NCBI GenBank assembly: GCA_025163595.1
Contig: CP104100.1
Span: 2,666,001-2,730,000, forward strand
Source of the DNA: Phaeobacter sp. G2
Lineage (GTDB): Bacteria > Pseudomonadota > Alphaproteobacteria > Rhodobacterales > Rhodobacteraceae
DNA length: 64,000 nucleotides
Direction: 5' to 3'
A program made the position numbers and the translations under genes. Below the pieces are notes generated by a model. It was given only the letters and a program-made list of their open reading frames with translations. It did not search any database and was not told where the DNA came from. Positions 1-8,062 of the stretch are shown in pieces (positions within the stretch are counted from its first letter, which is position 1; every line of letters begins with the position of its first letter).

Positions 1-1
1 G

Positions 2-172
2 CGTGCCGGCGGCTGGGATCGCTGGCTGATGGGCGAACGCGGCCAGGACAAAAAGGCCGGGTTTATCGGCATGGACCGCTTTGGCGCCTCTGCCCCAGCT
101 GGTGAGTTGTTCGAAAAATTCGGCATCACCGCCGAGGCCACTGTCGCCAAGGTAAAAGAACTGTTGGGCTAA
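2..172 (+). CDS. tkt: Transketolase, C-terminal fragment
   Basis: The reading frame is open from the window edge to a TAA and encodes the last 56 residues of a transketolase. The tail contains the blocks [11 protein letters not shown] and [21 protein letters not shown], which are typical of the C-terminal domain of the pentose phosphate/Calvin-cycle enzyme. Transketolase is a thiamine-diphosphate enzyme that moves two-carbon units between sugar phosphates in the cytoplasm. The N-terminal catalytic domains lie outside the window. A strong terminator follows the stop codon, so this is the end of its transcription unit. The nearby gap gene fits a central-carbon cluster. Confidence 0.93.
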   Translation, partial: RAGGWDRWLMGERGQDKKAGFIGMDRFGASAPAGELFEKFGITAEATVAKVKELLG

Positions 173-194
173 GCTATCGCAAGTTCTTAAATCT

Positions 195-226
195 AAAGGG
201 GCATCCGATTGGTTGCCCCTTTTTTT
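195..226 (+). terminator. Rho-independent terminator after tkt
   Basis: A 9-bp perfect stem (AAAGGGGCA at 195-203 with TGCCCCTTT at 214-222) runs into a T tract. It lies 22 bp after the tkt stop. A TTG codon inside it at 209 is therefore unlikely to be the start of the next gene. Confidence 0.85.
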
Positions 227-256
227 GGGTACATCGCTCACGAGGTACTTTTGCAG

Positions 257-772
257 ATGGAAAAATACTTCTTTGATCTTCCCGTTTATCGGCTGACTAA
301 ATCAAAATACTACAAGTGGAGAGACGAAACTCAAATTCGCCCACATGAAGAAAACTGGCTGTCCGTTCGGGGGCGGCCAATGCCCCAAGAGTCGAAGAAT
401 GCTCTGGACCAACACGTCTATGAAAAGTACGGGCCGTGGGAATTCAACGAAATCATAGGTTATATCCGGCTGTACTTTCTTGGCAGTCAAATCCGAGGAG
501 ACTACCTGAGCGCTGAAAAAAAGCGGAATCCAATTAGTCGTCGAAGGGTGTTCACTTATAGAACTCTAAAGTTAGCACCTGAGCATCAGATTTGGCCCGC
601 GGACCAAAACAGCAACCAAGATATTTGGCGTGAAGTCCTAAGATACATTGCGAGTTGTGAGAGACAGCTCACAAAGGGAAGATTCATAGACTCTTCAAAA
701 CTGGAACTGCTTGGCCCTCACATAGATTGGCTATCCATTCTAGGTTGGAAGAAAGAAAACGAACAGAGTTAG
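257..772 (+). CDS. Hypothetical protein, low-GC orphan
   Basis: This frame encodes 171 residues from ATG 257 (MEKYFFDLPVYRLTKSKYY). An upstream TTG at 209 falls inside the tkt terminator, so the ATG is preferred; a GAGG at 240-243 is a rather distant ribosome binding site. The protein is basic and rich in Tyr, Trp and Arg. It has no signal peptide or membrane segment, and I do not recognise the family. Base composition and codon use (AGA, ATA, CTA, AAA) are clearly more AT-rich than in the flanking tkt and DUF808 genes. That suggests recent acquisition between two core genes. It ends only 4 bp before the convergent DUF808 gene. Confidence 0.7.
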   Translation: MEKYFFDLPVYRLTKSKYYKWRDETQIRPHEENWLSVRGRPMPQESKNALDQHVYEKYGPWEFNEIIGYIRLYFLGSQIRGDYLSAEKKRNPISRRRVFTYRTLKLAPEHQIWPADQNSNQDIWREVLRYIASCERQLTKGRFIDSSKLELLGPHIDWLSILGWKKENEQS

Positions 773-776
773 CGTC

Positions 777-1739
777 CTACCCTTTCGCATTAAAACGTCC
801 GACCACCGGCCCAATCACCTTGGTCGCCACCGGGATCAGCACCAATCCCCAGGCGACGCCAAAGACGCCGTCCATGGTGGCCTTGGCGCTCCACTCGGTA
901 AATCCGGTCCAGGCTGCGGGTACCGCGTGGCCTGCTGCATAGGCGAGGTCATGGATATGGTGGCCGAGCCAGCCAAAGCCCAGAACTTCCAGCCCGTGAA
1001 TGATAATGGATCCACCAACCCAAAGCATTGCGGCGGTGCCCACAACTGACAACAGCCACATCAGCACCGGCATGAATTTAACCAACCCACGCCCCAGACC
1101 ACGCCCGACGGGGGTCGGTGCCCTGTTGGCCAGGAACAGGCCCACATCGTCCATCTTGACGATCAGCGCCACCGAACCATAGACCGCCAGCGTCACACCG
1201 ATGGCCACCACCGCAAGGGTTGCCGCTTGAATCCAGACATTTGGCGCCTCAATTGCGGCAAGTGCGATGGTCATGATTTCTGCCGATAGGATAAAATCGG
1301 TCTTGATGGCACCTTTGATCTTTGCCTCCTCCAGATGACCGGGGTCTTTGATGGTCATATCCTGCGCGATTTCATGGCTGGCGTGGGGAAACAGCACGTG
1401 AAAGATCTTTTCCGCGCCCTCAAAACACAGGTAGCTACCGCCCAGCATCAACAAAGGCGTGATCGCCCAGGGAGCAAAATTTGCCAAGAGCATCGCCACG
1501 GGCATCAGCAGAATCAGCTTGTTGAACAGGGATCCGCGGGTAATGCGCCAGATGATTGGCAATTCGCGCGCCGGTGCAAAACCTTGCAGGTACTTTGGCG
1601 TCACCGCCGCGTCATCAATAATCACGCCCGCCGTTTTGGCCCCGGCCTTGCCGGCCGCAGCCGCCACATCGTCAACCGAGGTCGCCGCCACCTTGGCGAT
1701 CGCTGCCACATCATCCAGCAAAGCCAGCAAACCGCTCAT
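777..1739 (-). CDS. DUF808 family inner-membrane protein (YedI-like)
   Basis: The 320-residue protein begins MSGLLALLDDVAAIAKVAA and continues with an Ala-rich cytoplasmic stretch and the DUF808 hallmark region around residues 25-60 (DDAAVTPKYLQGFAPAREL). About six hydrophobic segments follow between residues 65 and 310, including one near LMLGGSYLCFEGAEK. This matches the YedI/DUF808 family in length and layout. The family is of unknown function and sits in the inner membrane. The gene is convergent with the low-GC orphan and divergent from gap, with 240 bp between the two starts. Confidence 0.9.
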   Translation of the reverse strand: MSGLLALLDDVAAIAKVAATSVDDVAAAAGKAGAKTAGVIIDDAAVTPKYLQGFAPARELPIIWRITRGSLFNKLILLMPVAMLLANFAPWAITPLLMLGGSYLCFEGAEKIFHVLFPHASHEIAQDMTIKDPGHLEEAKIKGAIKTDFILSAEIMTIALAAIEAPNVWIQAATLAVVAIGVTLAVYGSVALIVKMDDVGLFLANRAPTPVGRGLGRGLVKFMPVLMWLLSVVGTAAMLWVGGSIIIHGLEVLGFGWLGHHIHDLAYAAGHAVPAAWTGFTEWSAKATMDGVFGVAWGLVLIPVATKVIGPVVGRFNAKG

Positions 1740-1804
1740 GTCACAAACCCTTATCTGTACCGCACATTTTCTTGCAACCTACCCTATCTGTGGCGGGTGA
1801 CAAG

Positions 1805-1892
1805 CGTTAGCGCAACCGATCTGCGCCCGCTGATTTCCGTTAACGCCACCGGGTAAAACCGTTAACGCCACCAGCCAGGTTTTGCGCTAACA
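1805..1892. promoter_or_regulatory. Cluster of GTTA-N-CG operator-like repeats upstream of gap
   Basis: Four related elements lie between the DUF808 and gap starts: CGTTAGCGCAACCG at 1805-1818, CCGTTAACGCCACC at 1837-1850 and again exactly at 1859-1872, and GTTTTGCGCTAACA at 1879-1892. Together they resemble halves of the alphaproteobacterial LacI-family CceR motif TGTTANCGNTAACA, which is known to control central carbon genes. The 14-bp direct repeat is seen directly; the link to CceR is inference. Confidence 0.45.
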
Positions 1893-1981
1893 TACTGTGT
1901 TTTCGCTATATTTGCCCCTTTAGCAGGAAACCAATGACGTCTATACGCGACACCAAGATTTGCTCGCCTGGAGATATGCAC

Positions 1982-2983
1982 ATGACCATCAAAGTCGGGA
2001 TCAACGGTTTTGGCCGTATTGGCCGCTGCACCCTGTCACACATTGCCGCCTCTGGCCGTGACGACATTGAAGTGATCAAAGTCAACGCAACCGGCCCGCT
2101 GGACACGGCTGCCCATCTGATCAAATACGACTCCGTGCACGGACGCTTCCCGGGCGAGGTCTCCATCGGTGAAGGCACCATGAACCTGGGCCGCGGCGAC
2201 ATGCAGATGTTCTCGACCTACAACATGGATGAGCTGGACTGGTCCGGCTGTGACGTGGTTCTGGAATGCACCGGAAAATTCAATGACGGCGAAAAAGCCA
2301 AGGCTCACCTGGCGCGTGGGGCCAAAAAGGTGCTGCTGTCTGCGCCCGGCAAAAATGTCGACAAGACCATCGTTTTTGGCGTCAACGACAGTGAGCTTAC
2401 AGCCTCTGACACTATGATCTCCAATGGCTCCTGCACCACTAACTGCCTGGCGCCCATTGCCAAGGTGCTGGATGACTCCTTTGGCATCGAACATGGCATC
2501 ATGACCACCATCCACGCCTATACCGGTGATCAGCCAACCCTGGACCGTCGCCACTCGGATCTCTATCGCGCCCGCGCCGCGGCCATGTCGATGATCCCCA
2601 CCTCAACTGGTGCTGCCAAGGCCCTGGGCGAGGTTCTGCCCAACCTGAAAGGCCGTCTGGACGGCTCTGCCATTCGGGTGCCCACGCCAAATGTTTCCGC
2701 TGTGGATCTGACCTTCCGCGCCAGCCGCGATGTCACCGTCGAGCAGATCAACGCCGCGATGCAGGAAGCTGCCGCCGGTCCGATGAAGGGCGTTCTGGGC
2801 TATGAGCCCGCGCCGCTGGTGTCGATTGATTTTAACCACTCCTCCGAGAGCTCGATCTTTGCACCGGATCAGACCCGCGTGGTCGAGGACCGCATGGTGC
2901 GGGTTCTGTCCTGGTATGACAACGAATGGGGCTTCTCTGTTCGTATGGCCGATGTTGCCGTCGCCATGGGGCGTTTGGTGTAA
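1982..2983 (+). CDS. gap: Glyceraldehyde-3-phosphate dehydrogenase, type I
   Basis: The 333-residue protein starts MTIKVGINGFGRIGR, the Rossmann-fold NAD-binding motif. The active-site Cys151 lies in SNGSCTTNCLAP, and the C-terminal catalytic blocks (IRVPTPNVSAVDLTF, WYDNEWGF) are present. It oxidises glyceraldehyde 3-phosphate to 1,3-bisphosphoglycerate in glycolysis, or the reverse in gluconeogenesis. ATG 1982 is chosen because GGAG at 1969-1972 lies 9 bases upstream and because homologues start at this residue. An in-frame ATG at 1976 is too close to that site, and the frame also extends upstream to 1934. Operator-like repeats precede the gene. Confidence 0.97.
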   Translation: MTIKVGINGFGRIGRCTLSHIAASGRDDIEVIKVNATGPLDTAAHLIKYDSVHGRFPGEVSIGEGTMNLGRGDMQMFSTYNMDELDWSGCDVVLECTGKFNDGEKAKAHLARGAKKVLLSAPGKNVDKTIVFGVNDSELTASDTMISNGSCTTNCLAPIAKVLDDSFGIEHGIMTTIHAYTGDQPTLDRRHSDLYRARAAAMSMIPTSTGAAKALGEVLPNLKGRLDGSAIRVPTPNVSAVDLTFRASRDVTVEQINAAMQEAAAGPMKGVLGYEPAPLVSIDFNHSSESSIFAPDQTRVVEDRMVRVLSWYDNEWGFSVRMADVAVAMGRLV

Positions 2984-3040
2984 ACCACCCCCGGATTTGA
3001 ACGCAGAGCGCGCTAATGGCGTGTCGCTCTTGAGATTTCG

Positions 3041-3068
3041 CGCCCGCTCAGGCATATCTGAGCGGGCG
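3041..3068 (+). terminator. Strong stem-loop after gap
   Basis: A perfect 11-bp stem (CGCCCGCTCAG at 3041-3051, CTGAGCGGGCG at 3058-3068) with a 6-base loop lies 57 bp after the gap stop. It is followed by TTATTCATT, a weak U tract. It probably ends or attenuates gap transcription before the small gene at 3091. Confidence 0.7.
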
Positions 3069-3090
3069 TTATTCATTCTGGCGGAGCCTC

Positions 3091-3234
3091 ATGACAAATA
3101 AGATTGCCATATGGCTTGGCCTGTTACTGGTGCTGGCAGTGGTCGCTGACCTTTTGCTGTTTGGTGGGGACAATTTGCTGTTTCTGGCGAAAAAGCTGTT
3201 CGAGCTGCTCGACTGGGTCGCCTTCTGGCGCTGA
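3091..3234 (+). CDS. Small single-pass membrane protein (47 aa)
   Basis: The ATG at 3091 is preceded by GGCGGAG and opens a 47-codon frame ending TGA. The product begins MTNKIAIWLGLLLVLAVVAD, a strongly hydrophobic N-terminal helix. A short amphipathic second half ends KKLFELLDWVAFWR. Codon use is like that of the neighbouring core genes. No function is known to me. Its position between gap and coaD, behind the gap stem-loop, suggests weak read-through expression. Confidence 0.6.
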   Translation: MTNKIAIWLGLLLVLAVVADLLLFGGDNLLFLAKKLFELLDWVAFWR

Positions 3235-3445
3235 GCTCCCCTGCCCGTCCTGCTGAGGTCAGCCAAACCGAAGCTGGCCAAAACACCTCTGCCAAAACCA
3301 CTCCGGCGGAAAAACGACAAAGGCGCAGCCCTGTGTCAAGCCGCGCCAAGCGTTGTTTTCATAGTTATGTCTTGGAGCTTTCTCCAAAGGCTGATGGCCG
3401 TTAGTCTGGATGACACCGGGCCGGCCGCCCTTGCCTAGCTCTCAC

Positions 3446-3943
3446 CTAGATCTTGCCAAGCCGTTTTCGCAGCTCATCAAAGACCAATGGCGTGACAAAC
3501 TTGGAAACATCCCCATCCAGGCGGGCAATTTCCTTGACCAGCTTGGAGGCGATCGCCTGATGCCGGGCCTCAGCCATCAAGAACACTGTTTCAACCGAGC
3601 TATCCAATACGCGGTTCATGCCAACCATTTGATATTCATACTCAAAGTCAGCAACAGCCCGAAGCCCCCGAACAATGATCTGGGCGCCAACATCGTGGGC
3701 ACAATCAATCAACAGGTTTTCAAAGGGATGCACCACAATTTCAGTACCGGTCTGCTCGCTCAGCTTTGCGCATTCTGCCTCAATCATGATCACGCGCTCT
3801 TCCAGCGAGAACAAAGGCCCCTTGTCGCGGTTGATCGCAACCCCGATAACCAGCTTGTCCACCAGCGCACTGGCCCGGCGGATAATGTCGATATGACCCA
3901 ATGTGATGGGATCAAACGTCCCTGGATACAAGCCGATGCGCAT
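3446..3943 (-). CDS. coaD: Pantetheine-phosphate adenylyltransferase
   Basis: The 165-residue protein has the nucleotidyltransferase signature GTFDPITLGHIDI near its N terminus (the T/HxGH motif that binds ATP). It also has VRGLRAVADFEYEYQM and the family's usual length. It transfers AMP to 4'-phosphopantetheine, the penultimate step of coenzyme A synthesis. The ATG at 3943 has AGGAGAGG upstream. It is transcribed away from the CBS-domain gene's 3' end as a single gene, with no overlapping partner. Confidence 0.97.
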   Translation of the reverse strand: MRIGLYPGTFDPITLGHIDIIRRASALVDKLVIGVAINRDKGPLFSLEERVIMIEAECAKLSEQTGTEIVVHPFENLLIDCAHDVGAQIIVRGLRAVADFEYEYQMVGMNRVLDSSVETVFLMAEARHQAIASKLVKEIARLDGDVSKFVTPLVFDELRKRLGKI

Positions 3944-4173
3944 TGGCCTCTCCTGTCATGGTACTGTTTCGGTCTAAGCTCTTGCGCAGACCAAACATCT
4001 TAACCCCTGAGGACGCAAGAGGGGGAAAATACCCAAAGCGATATTCCCGCGCGTCATCTGGTCGCGACCCAACGTTTATCCGGGAATACGCCTGACCAGA
4101 AACCCGCACCAGCCGCAGCGGCCATCGCCGCTGCACGACAGGCGCCAGCGGAGCGTGACATCAATCTTGGGTG

Positions 4174-4608
4174 TCAGTGCCCCATGATCATGCCTTCCAG
4201 GGCATTTTTCTCCATGGCGATTTCGGCCAGCTGCGCCTTAACAACATCCCCCAAAGAGACCAGGCCCACCATTTCCCCGTCTTCAACCACTGGCATATGG
4301 CGGAAACGGCCCGTTGTCATCTGCTGCAGGATATCTTCGACGTTGGACTGGCGCGAGCAGGTTACCAGCTTTGTGGTCATATAGGCGCTGACAGGTTTGC
4401 CCAGGCAGCCTGAGCCGCTTTTGCCAAGCTCGCGGACAATATCTCGCTCTGACAAGATGCCTTCAGCTGTTTTGCCATCAGAAGAGACCACCACCGTGCC
4501 GATCCCCTTGTCCGAAAGCAGAGCTGCTGCATCGGCAACGGACGCATTGGGGGCCACTGTCACAACTGCGGCGCCCGCCTTGGACTTCAGAATCAATTGA
4601 ACCAGCAT
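4174..4608 (-). CDS. Tandem CBS-domain protein
   Basis: The 144-residue protein consists of two CBS repeats. The first contains VADAAALLSDKGIGTVVVSS and the second contains NVEDILQQMTTGRFRHMPVV. Stand-alone CBS pairs bind adenine nucleotides and modulate partner proteins; the partner here is unknown. The start MLVQLIL at 4608 is chosen because AAAGGAG lies just upstream. The frame extends to 4656, but that part lacks a ribosome binding site. Confidence 0.92.
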   Translation of the reverse strand: MLVQLILKSKAGAAVVTVAPNASVADAAALLSDKGIGTVVVSSDGKTAEGILSERDIVRELGKSGSGCLGKPVSAYMTTKLVTCSRQSNVEDILQQMTTGRFRHMPVVEDGEMVGLVSLGDVVKAQLAEIAMEKNALEGMIMGH

Positions 4609-4663
4609 ATGCGCTCCTTTGGTAATTTTATTGCGTATTACCAAGCGTTGCCGCAACGCCGCG

Positions 4664-5560
4664 TCAAGTCAAGGCCTCCAGCCGGGCCACCTCCTCGCGG
4701 ATGCCTTTGGTCAAGGCACGCGCAAAGCGGTTCAACCGCTCGCTGCGCTGGTCACCTTGGTGGCGTACCAGGTAGAAACTGCGGGTGAGACTGATCTTAT
4801 CGGTGAGAACCTTGCGCAGCATACGATGGGCCGGCAGGGAAAAATCATGCGCCACACAAAGCGCCGTGCCCTGGGCCGCCAGCTTGATCTGTACTGACAC
4901 CGAATTGGAGGCCAGCGCCACCCGTTCGACGCCGAGATTGCTGATGTAATCCAACTCCTGATCAAAAATCATGTCGGGAATATAGCCGATCATTTTGTGA
5001 CCTTTGAGATCTTCGAGCTTTTTGATCGGCGGGTGTTTGCGCAAATAATGGTGTGAGCCCACCATATGCAGTTTATAATCCGTCAGCTTTTGCACCAGGA
5101 GCTGCCCCGCTGTGGGCGCACTCACCGTGACCGCCATATCCGCCTCGCGACGGCTCAGGTTGATCACCCGGGGCAAGGCGACGATCTGGATATCCAGATC
5201 CGGGTGCTCCTCACAGATCTGGGCACAGACCTGCGGCAGGATGTAATTGGCGCTGCCATCCGGCGCACCGATGCGGATCTGCCCTGACAGGGTATCGCTT
5301 GGCCCTGTAAGCGCCTCGGCCCCGGCGCGCATCGCCTGTTCTGCGGCCTCGGCATGAACCAAGAGACGGTCCCCCGAGGCGCTGAGCGCGTAGCCCTGAG
5401 GAGATTTGACAAAAAGAGGGGTTTCCAATGCAGCTTCAAAACGTGCAATGCGACGGCCCACCGTGGCAGGATCCATTTTCAAGATACGCCCGGCACCAGA
5501 CAGGCTGGCCTCGCGGGCAACCGCCAAAAACACTTTCATATCATCCCATTGAGCATCCAT
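4664..5560 (-). CDS. LysR-family regulator divergent from mmsA
   Basis: The 298-residue protein starts MDAQWDDMKVFLAVAREASL and has a LysR winged helix-turn-helix in residues 1-65 (SGAGRILKMDPATVGRRIAR). It is followed by a periplasmic-binding-protein-like effector domain. GAGGGG precedes ATG 5560; the frame also continues upstream to 5623 without a better start. It is transcribed divergently from mmsA with about 145 bp between starts, so control of methylmalonate-semialdehyde dehydrogenase is likely, but that target is inferred from position. Confidence 0.92.
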   Translation of the reverse strand: MDAQWDDMKVFLAVAREASLSGAGRILKMDPATVGRRIARFEAALETPLFVKSPQGYALSASGDRLLVHAEAAEQAMRAGAEALTGPSDTLSGQIRIGAPDGSANYILPQVCAQICEEHPDLDIQIVALPRVINLSRREADMAVTVSAPTAGQLLVQKLTDYKLHMVGSHHYLRKHPPIKKLEDLKGHKMIGYIPDMIFDQELDYISNLGVERVALASNSVSVQIKLAAQGTALCVAHDFSLPAHRMLRKVLTDKISLTRSFYLVRHQGDQRSERLNRFARALTKGIREEVARLEALT

Positions 5561-5706
5561 CTGCGCGATCCCCTCAGTTTGATCGAGGCCAGACTGCCCC
5601 GTTAACCATTTGCGTTCCTGCAAACCCTATTTGAAATCTTTCCTCTTTTCCGTTGTTTTTTGCAAGCCTAAGCTCGCCGCAAGTCATCCATGAGGAGGTT
5701 TTTCTG

Positions 5707-7206
5707 ATGCAAGAGCTCACCCACTACATCAACGGTGAACACGTCAAAGGCACGTCGGGCCGTTTTTCTGACGTCTTCAACCCCGCCACCGGCGAAGTGC
5801 AGGCCAAATGCCCACTGGCCAGCAAAGAAGAGATGGCGCAGGCCGTCGCGGTTGCCGCTGCTGCTCAGCCTGCTTGGGAAAAAGTGAACCCCCAGCGCCG
5901 CGCCCGCGTAATGATGAAATTTGTCGACCTGCTGAACCGCGATATGGACAAGCTGGCCGAAACCCTGTCGCGCGAGCACGGTAAAACCTTCCCCGACGCC
6001 AAAGGCGACATCCAGCGTGGTCTGGAAGTTGTAGAATACTGCATCGGCGCGCCACAGCTGCTGAAAGGTGAATTCACCGACAGCGCCGGCCCCGGCATCG
6101 ACATGTATTCCATGCGTCAGGCCCTGGGCGTGACCGCGGGTATCACCCCGTTCAACTTCCCAGCGATGATCCCCATGTGGATGTTTGCCCCGGCCATCGC
6201 CTGCGGCAATGCCTTCATCCTGAAACCATCCGAGCGTGACCCATCGGTGCCTTTGATGCTGGCGGAACTGCTGGAAGAAGCAGGCCTGCCAAAAGGCATC
6301 ATTCAGGTTGTGAACGGCGACAAAGAAGCCGTGGATGCGATTCTTTATGATGACACCATCCAGTCGGTTGGCTTTGTCGGCTCGACCCCAATCGCCGAAT
6401 ACATCTACGGCACCGGCTGTGCCCAGGGTAAGCGCGTTCAGTGCTTTGGCGGCGCCAAGAACCACATGATCATCATGCCCGATGCCGATCTTGATCAGGC
6501 GGCTGACGCCCTGATCGGTGCCGGTTACGGTGCTGCTGGCGAACGCTGCATGGCAATCTCGGTTGCGGTTCCTGTTGGCAAAGAGACCGCTGACAAGCTG
6601 ATCGAAAAGCTTATCCCCCGTGTCGAGACCCTCAAGGTTGGCCCCTATACCGCCGGCGACGATGTCGATTACGGCCCGGTTGTGACCGCAGCTGCCAAAG
6701 CCAATATCGAGCGTCTGGTTCAAACTGGTGTTGATCAGGGCGCCGATCTGGTTGTCGATGGCCGTGACTTTAGCCTGCAGGGCTATGAGGATGGCTTCTT
6801 TGTTGGCCCCAGCCTGTTTGACAATGTCACCACCGATATGGACATCTACAAGCAGGAAATCTTTGGCCCGGTTCTGTCCACCGTGCGCGCCGAAACCTAT
6901 GAAGAAGCGCTGTCCTACGCGATGGATCACGAATACGGCAACGGCACCGCGATCTACACCCGCGATGGCGACACCGCCCGTGACTTTGCCAACCGGATCA
7001 ACATCGGCATGATCGGTATCAACGTGCCAATTCCTGTGCCACTGGCCTACCACACCTTTGGTGGCTGGAAAAAATCCGCCTTTGGCGATTTGAACCAGCA
7101 CGGTCCGGATGCGTTCAAATTCTACACGCGCACCAAAACCATCACCTCGCGCTGGCCCTCGGGCATCCGTGAAGGCGGTGAGTTCAACTTTAAAGCAATG
7201 GACTAA
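5707..7206 (+). CDS. mmsA: CoA-acylating methylmalonate-semialdehyde dehydrogenase
   Basis: The 499-residue protein has the aldehyde dehydrogenase fold with the MMSDH-specific blocks SMRQALGVTAGITPFNFP and GGAKNHMIIMPDAD. The catalytic Cys281 lies in AAGERCMAISVAV. It converts methylmalonate semialdehyde or malonate semialdehyde to propionyl-CoA or acetyl-CoA, the last step of valine breakdown. GAGGAGG lies upstream of ATG 5707. Its pathway partners are at 30.7-33.9 kb in this window, separated by an accessory segment. A terminator follows directly. Confidence 0.96.
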   Translation: MQELTHYINGEHVKGTSGRFSDVFNPATGEVQAKCPLASKEEMAQAVAVAAAAQPAWEKVNPQRRARVMMKFVDLLNRDMDKLAETLSREHGKTFPDAKGDIQRGLEVVEYCIGAPQLLKGEFTDSAGPGIDMYSMRQALGVTAGITPFNFPAMIPMWMFAPAIACGNAFILKPSERDPSVPLMLAELLEEAGLPKGIIQVVNGDKEAVDAILYDDTIQSVGFVGSTPIAEYIYGTGCAQGKRVQCFGGAKNHMIIMPDADLDQAADALIGAGYGAAGERCMAISVAVPVGKETADKLIEKLIPRVETLKVGPYTAGDDVDYGPVVTAAAKANIERLVQTGVDQGADLVVDGRDFSLQGYEDGFFVGPSLFDNVTTDMDIYKQEIFGPVLSTVRAETYEEALSYAMDHEYGNGTAIYTRDGDTARDFANRINIGMIGINVPIPVPLAYHTFGGWKKSAFGDLNQHGPDAFKFYTRTKTITSRWPSGIREGGEFNFKAMD

Positions 7207-7230
7207 ACCCCAGCTTAAATGAACAAAAAG

Positions 7231-7263
7231 AAAGAGCCCCGATGCATTTCGGGGCTCTTTTTT
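7231..7263 (+). terminator. Rho-independent terminator after mmsA
   Basis: A 12-bp perfect stem (AAAGAGCCCCGA at 7231-7242 with TCGGGGCTCTTT at 7249-7260) continues into TTT. It lies 24 bp after the mmsA stop codon. Confidence 0.92.
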
Positions 7264-7395
7264 GGTCTCAACACCCGACACAGATGCAACAATTCGAATG
7301 AATACGAAAAAGTGATCTGCGCGGGGCTTTTCACCTCTGCGCAACATCCCATATGGGTACAGTAACCATAAAACAGCGAGCAGTGTGACCAACCC

Positions 7396-7995
7396 ATGTC
7401 TTCAAAACCTATCCATCGCCGCGCTGCCCTTCTGGGGCTTGGTGCATCTCTGGCCACTCCGGCATTGCTGCGGGCGCAGTCCAGCGACGCATTTCCGCAA
7501 AATGAAGATCCGATTTCAGATCAGCACACGGTTCAGCGCAATATTTCCTCGTTCCAGCAACAAAACTGGCAGGATCATTTTGACGAACTTGGAATTGGGT
7601 GCCTGCTGGCGGATGTCACATCGCGGGCAGTACACTACTGGGGCGGTGATGGCGAAACCTATCGGCTTTATCCTTCCTCGGTGCCTATGTCAGAAGAGCT
7701 GACCAAACGCGGCTATACCAAGGTGATCCGCAAGGCCGAAAACCCCAGCTGGACGCCGACCGCAAATATGCGGGAACGTGACCCGACGCTGCCACTGCGC
7801 ATGGAAGGTGGCCCCGGCAACCCGCTTGGCACCCGCGCCATGTACCTGAGCTGGCCGGCCTATCTGGTGCACGGCACCCATGACACCCGCAAAATCGGAC
7901 GGCAGAGCTCCTCCGGCTGTATTGGTCTGTACAATCAGCATGTTGAGCAGCTCTACCCGCTGGTTAAGGTGGGCACTCAGGTGCGTATTCTGTAA
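7396..7995 (+). CDS. Exported L,D-transpeptidase (YkuD family)
   Basis: The 199-residue protein has a twin-arginine-like leader (HRRAALLGLGASLATPALLRA, cleaved near residue 26). The YkuD catalytic signature lies near residues 150-185: HGTHDTRKIG followed by SSSGCIGLYNQ, which carries the nucleophilic Cys. Enzymes of this family form 3-3 cross-links in peptidoglycan or attach proteins to it in the periplasm. It is 190 bp downstream of mmsA beyond a terminator, so it has its own promoter. It is convergent with the TPR glycosyltransferase gene. Confidence 0.92.
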   Translation: MSSKPIHRRAALLGLGASLATPALLRAQSSDAFPQNEDPISDQHTVQRNISSFQQQNWQDHFDELGIGCLLADVTSRAVHYWGGDGETYRLYPSSVPMSEELTKRGYTKVIRKAENPSWTPTANMRERDPTLPLRMEGGPGNPLGTRAMYLSWPAYLVHGTHDTRKIGRQSSSGCIGLYNQHVEQLYPLVKVGTQVRIL

Positions 7996-8062
7996 TCCTC
8001 AGTAGCAACCTTCTGCAGCTGGACCTGCCTGCCTGGCACCAGGCCCAGCTGTAACACACCGC

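Noticed and set aside
5668..7392. 574-residue open frame antisense to mmsA
   Set aside because: It lies almost wholly opposite a clear mmsA, is His/Gly-biased in the way of antisense frames in GC-rich DNA, and has no domain or ribosome binding site.
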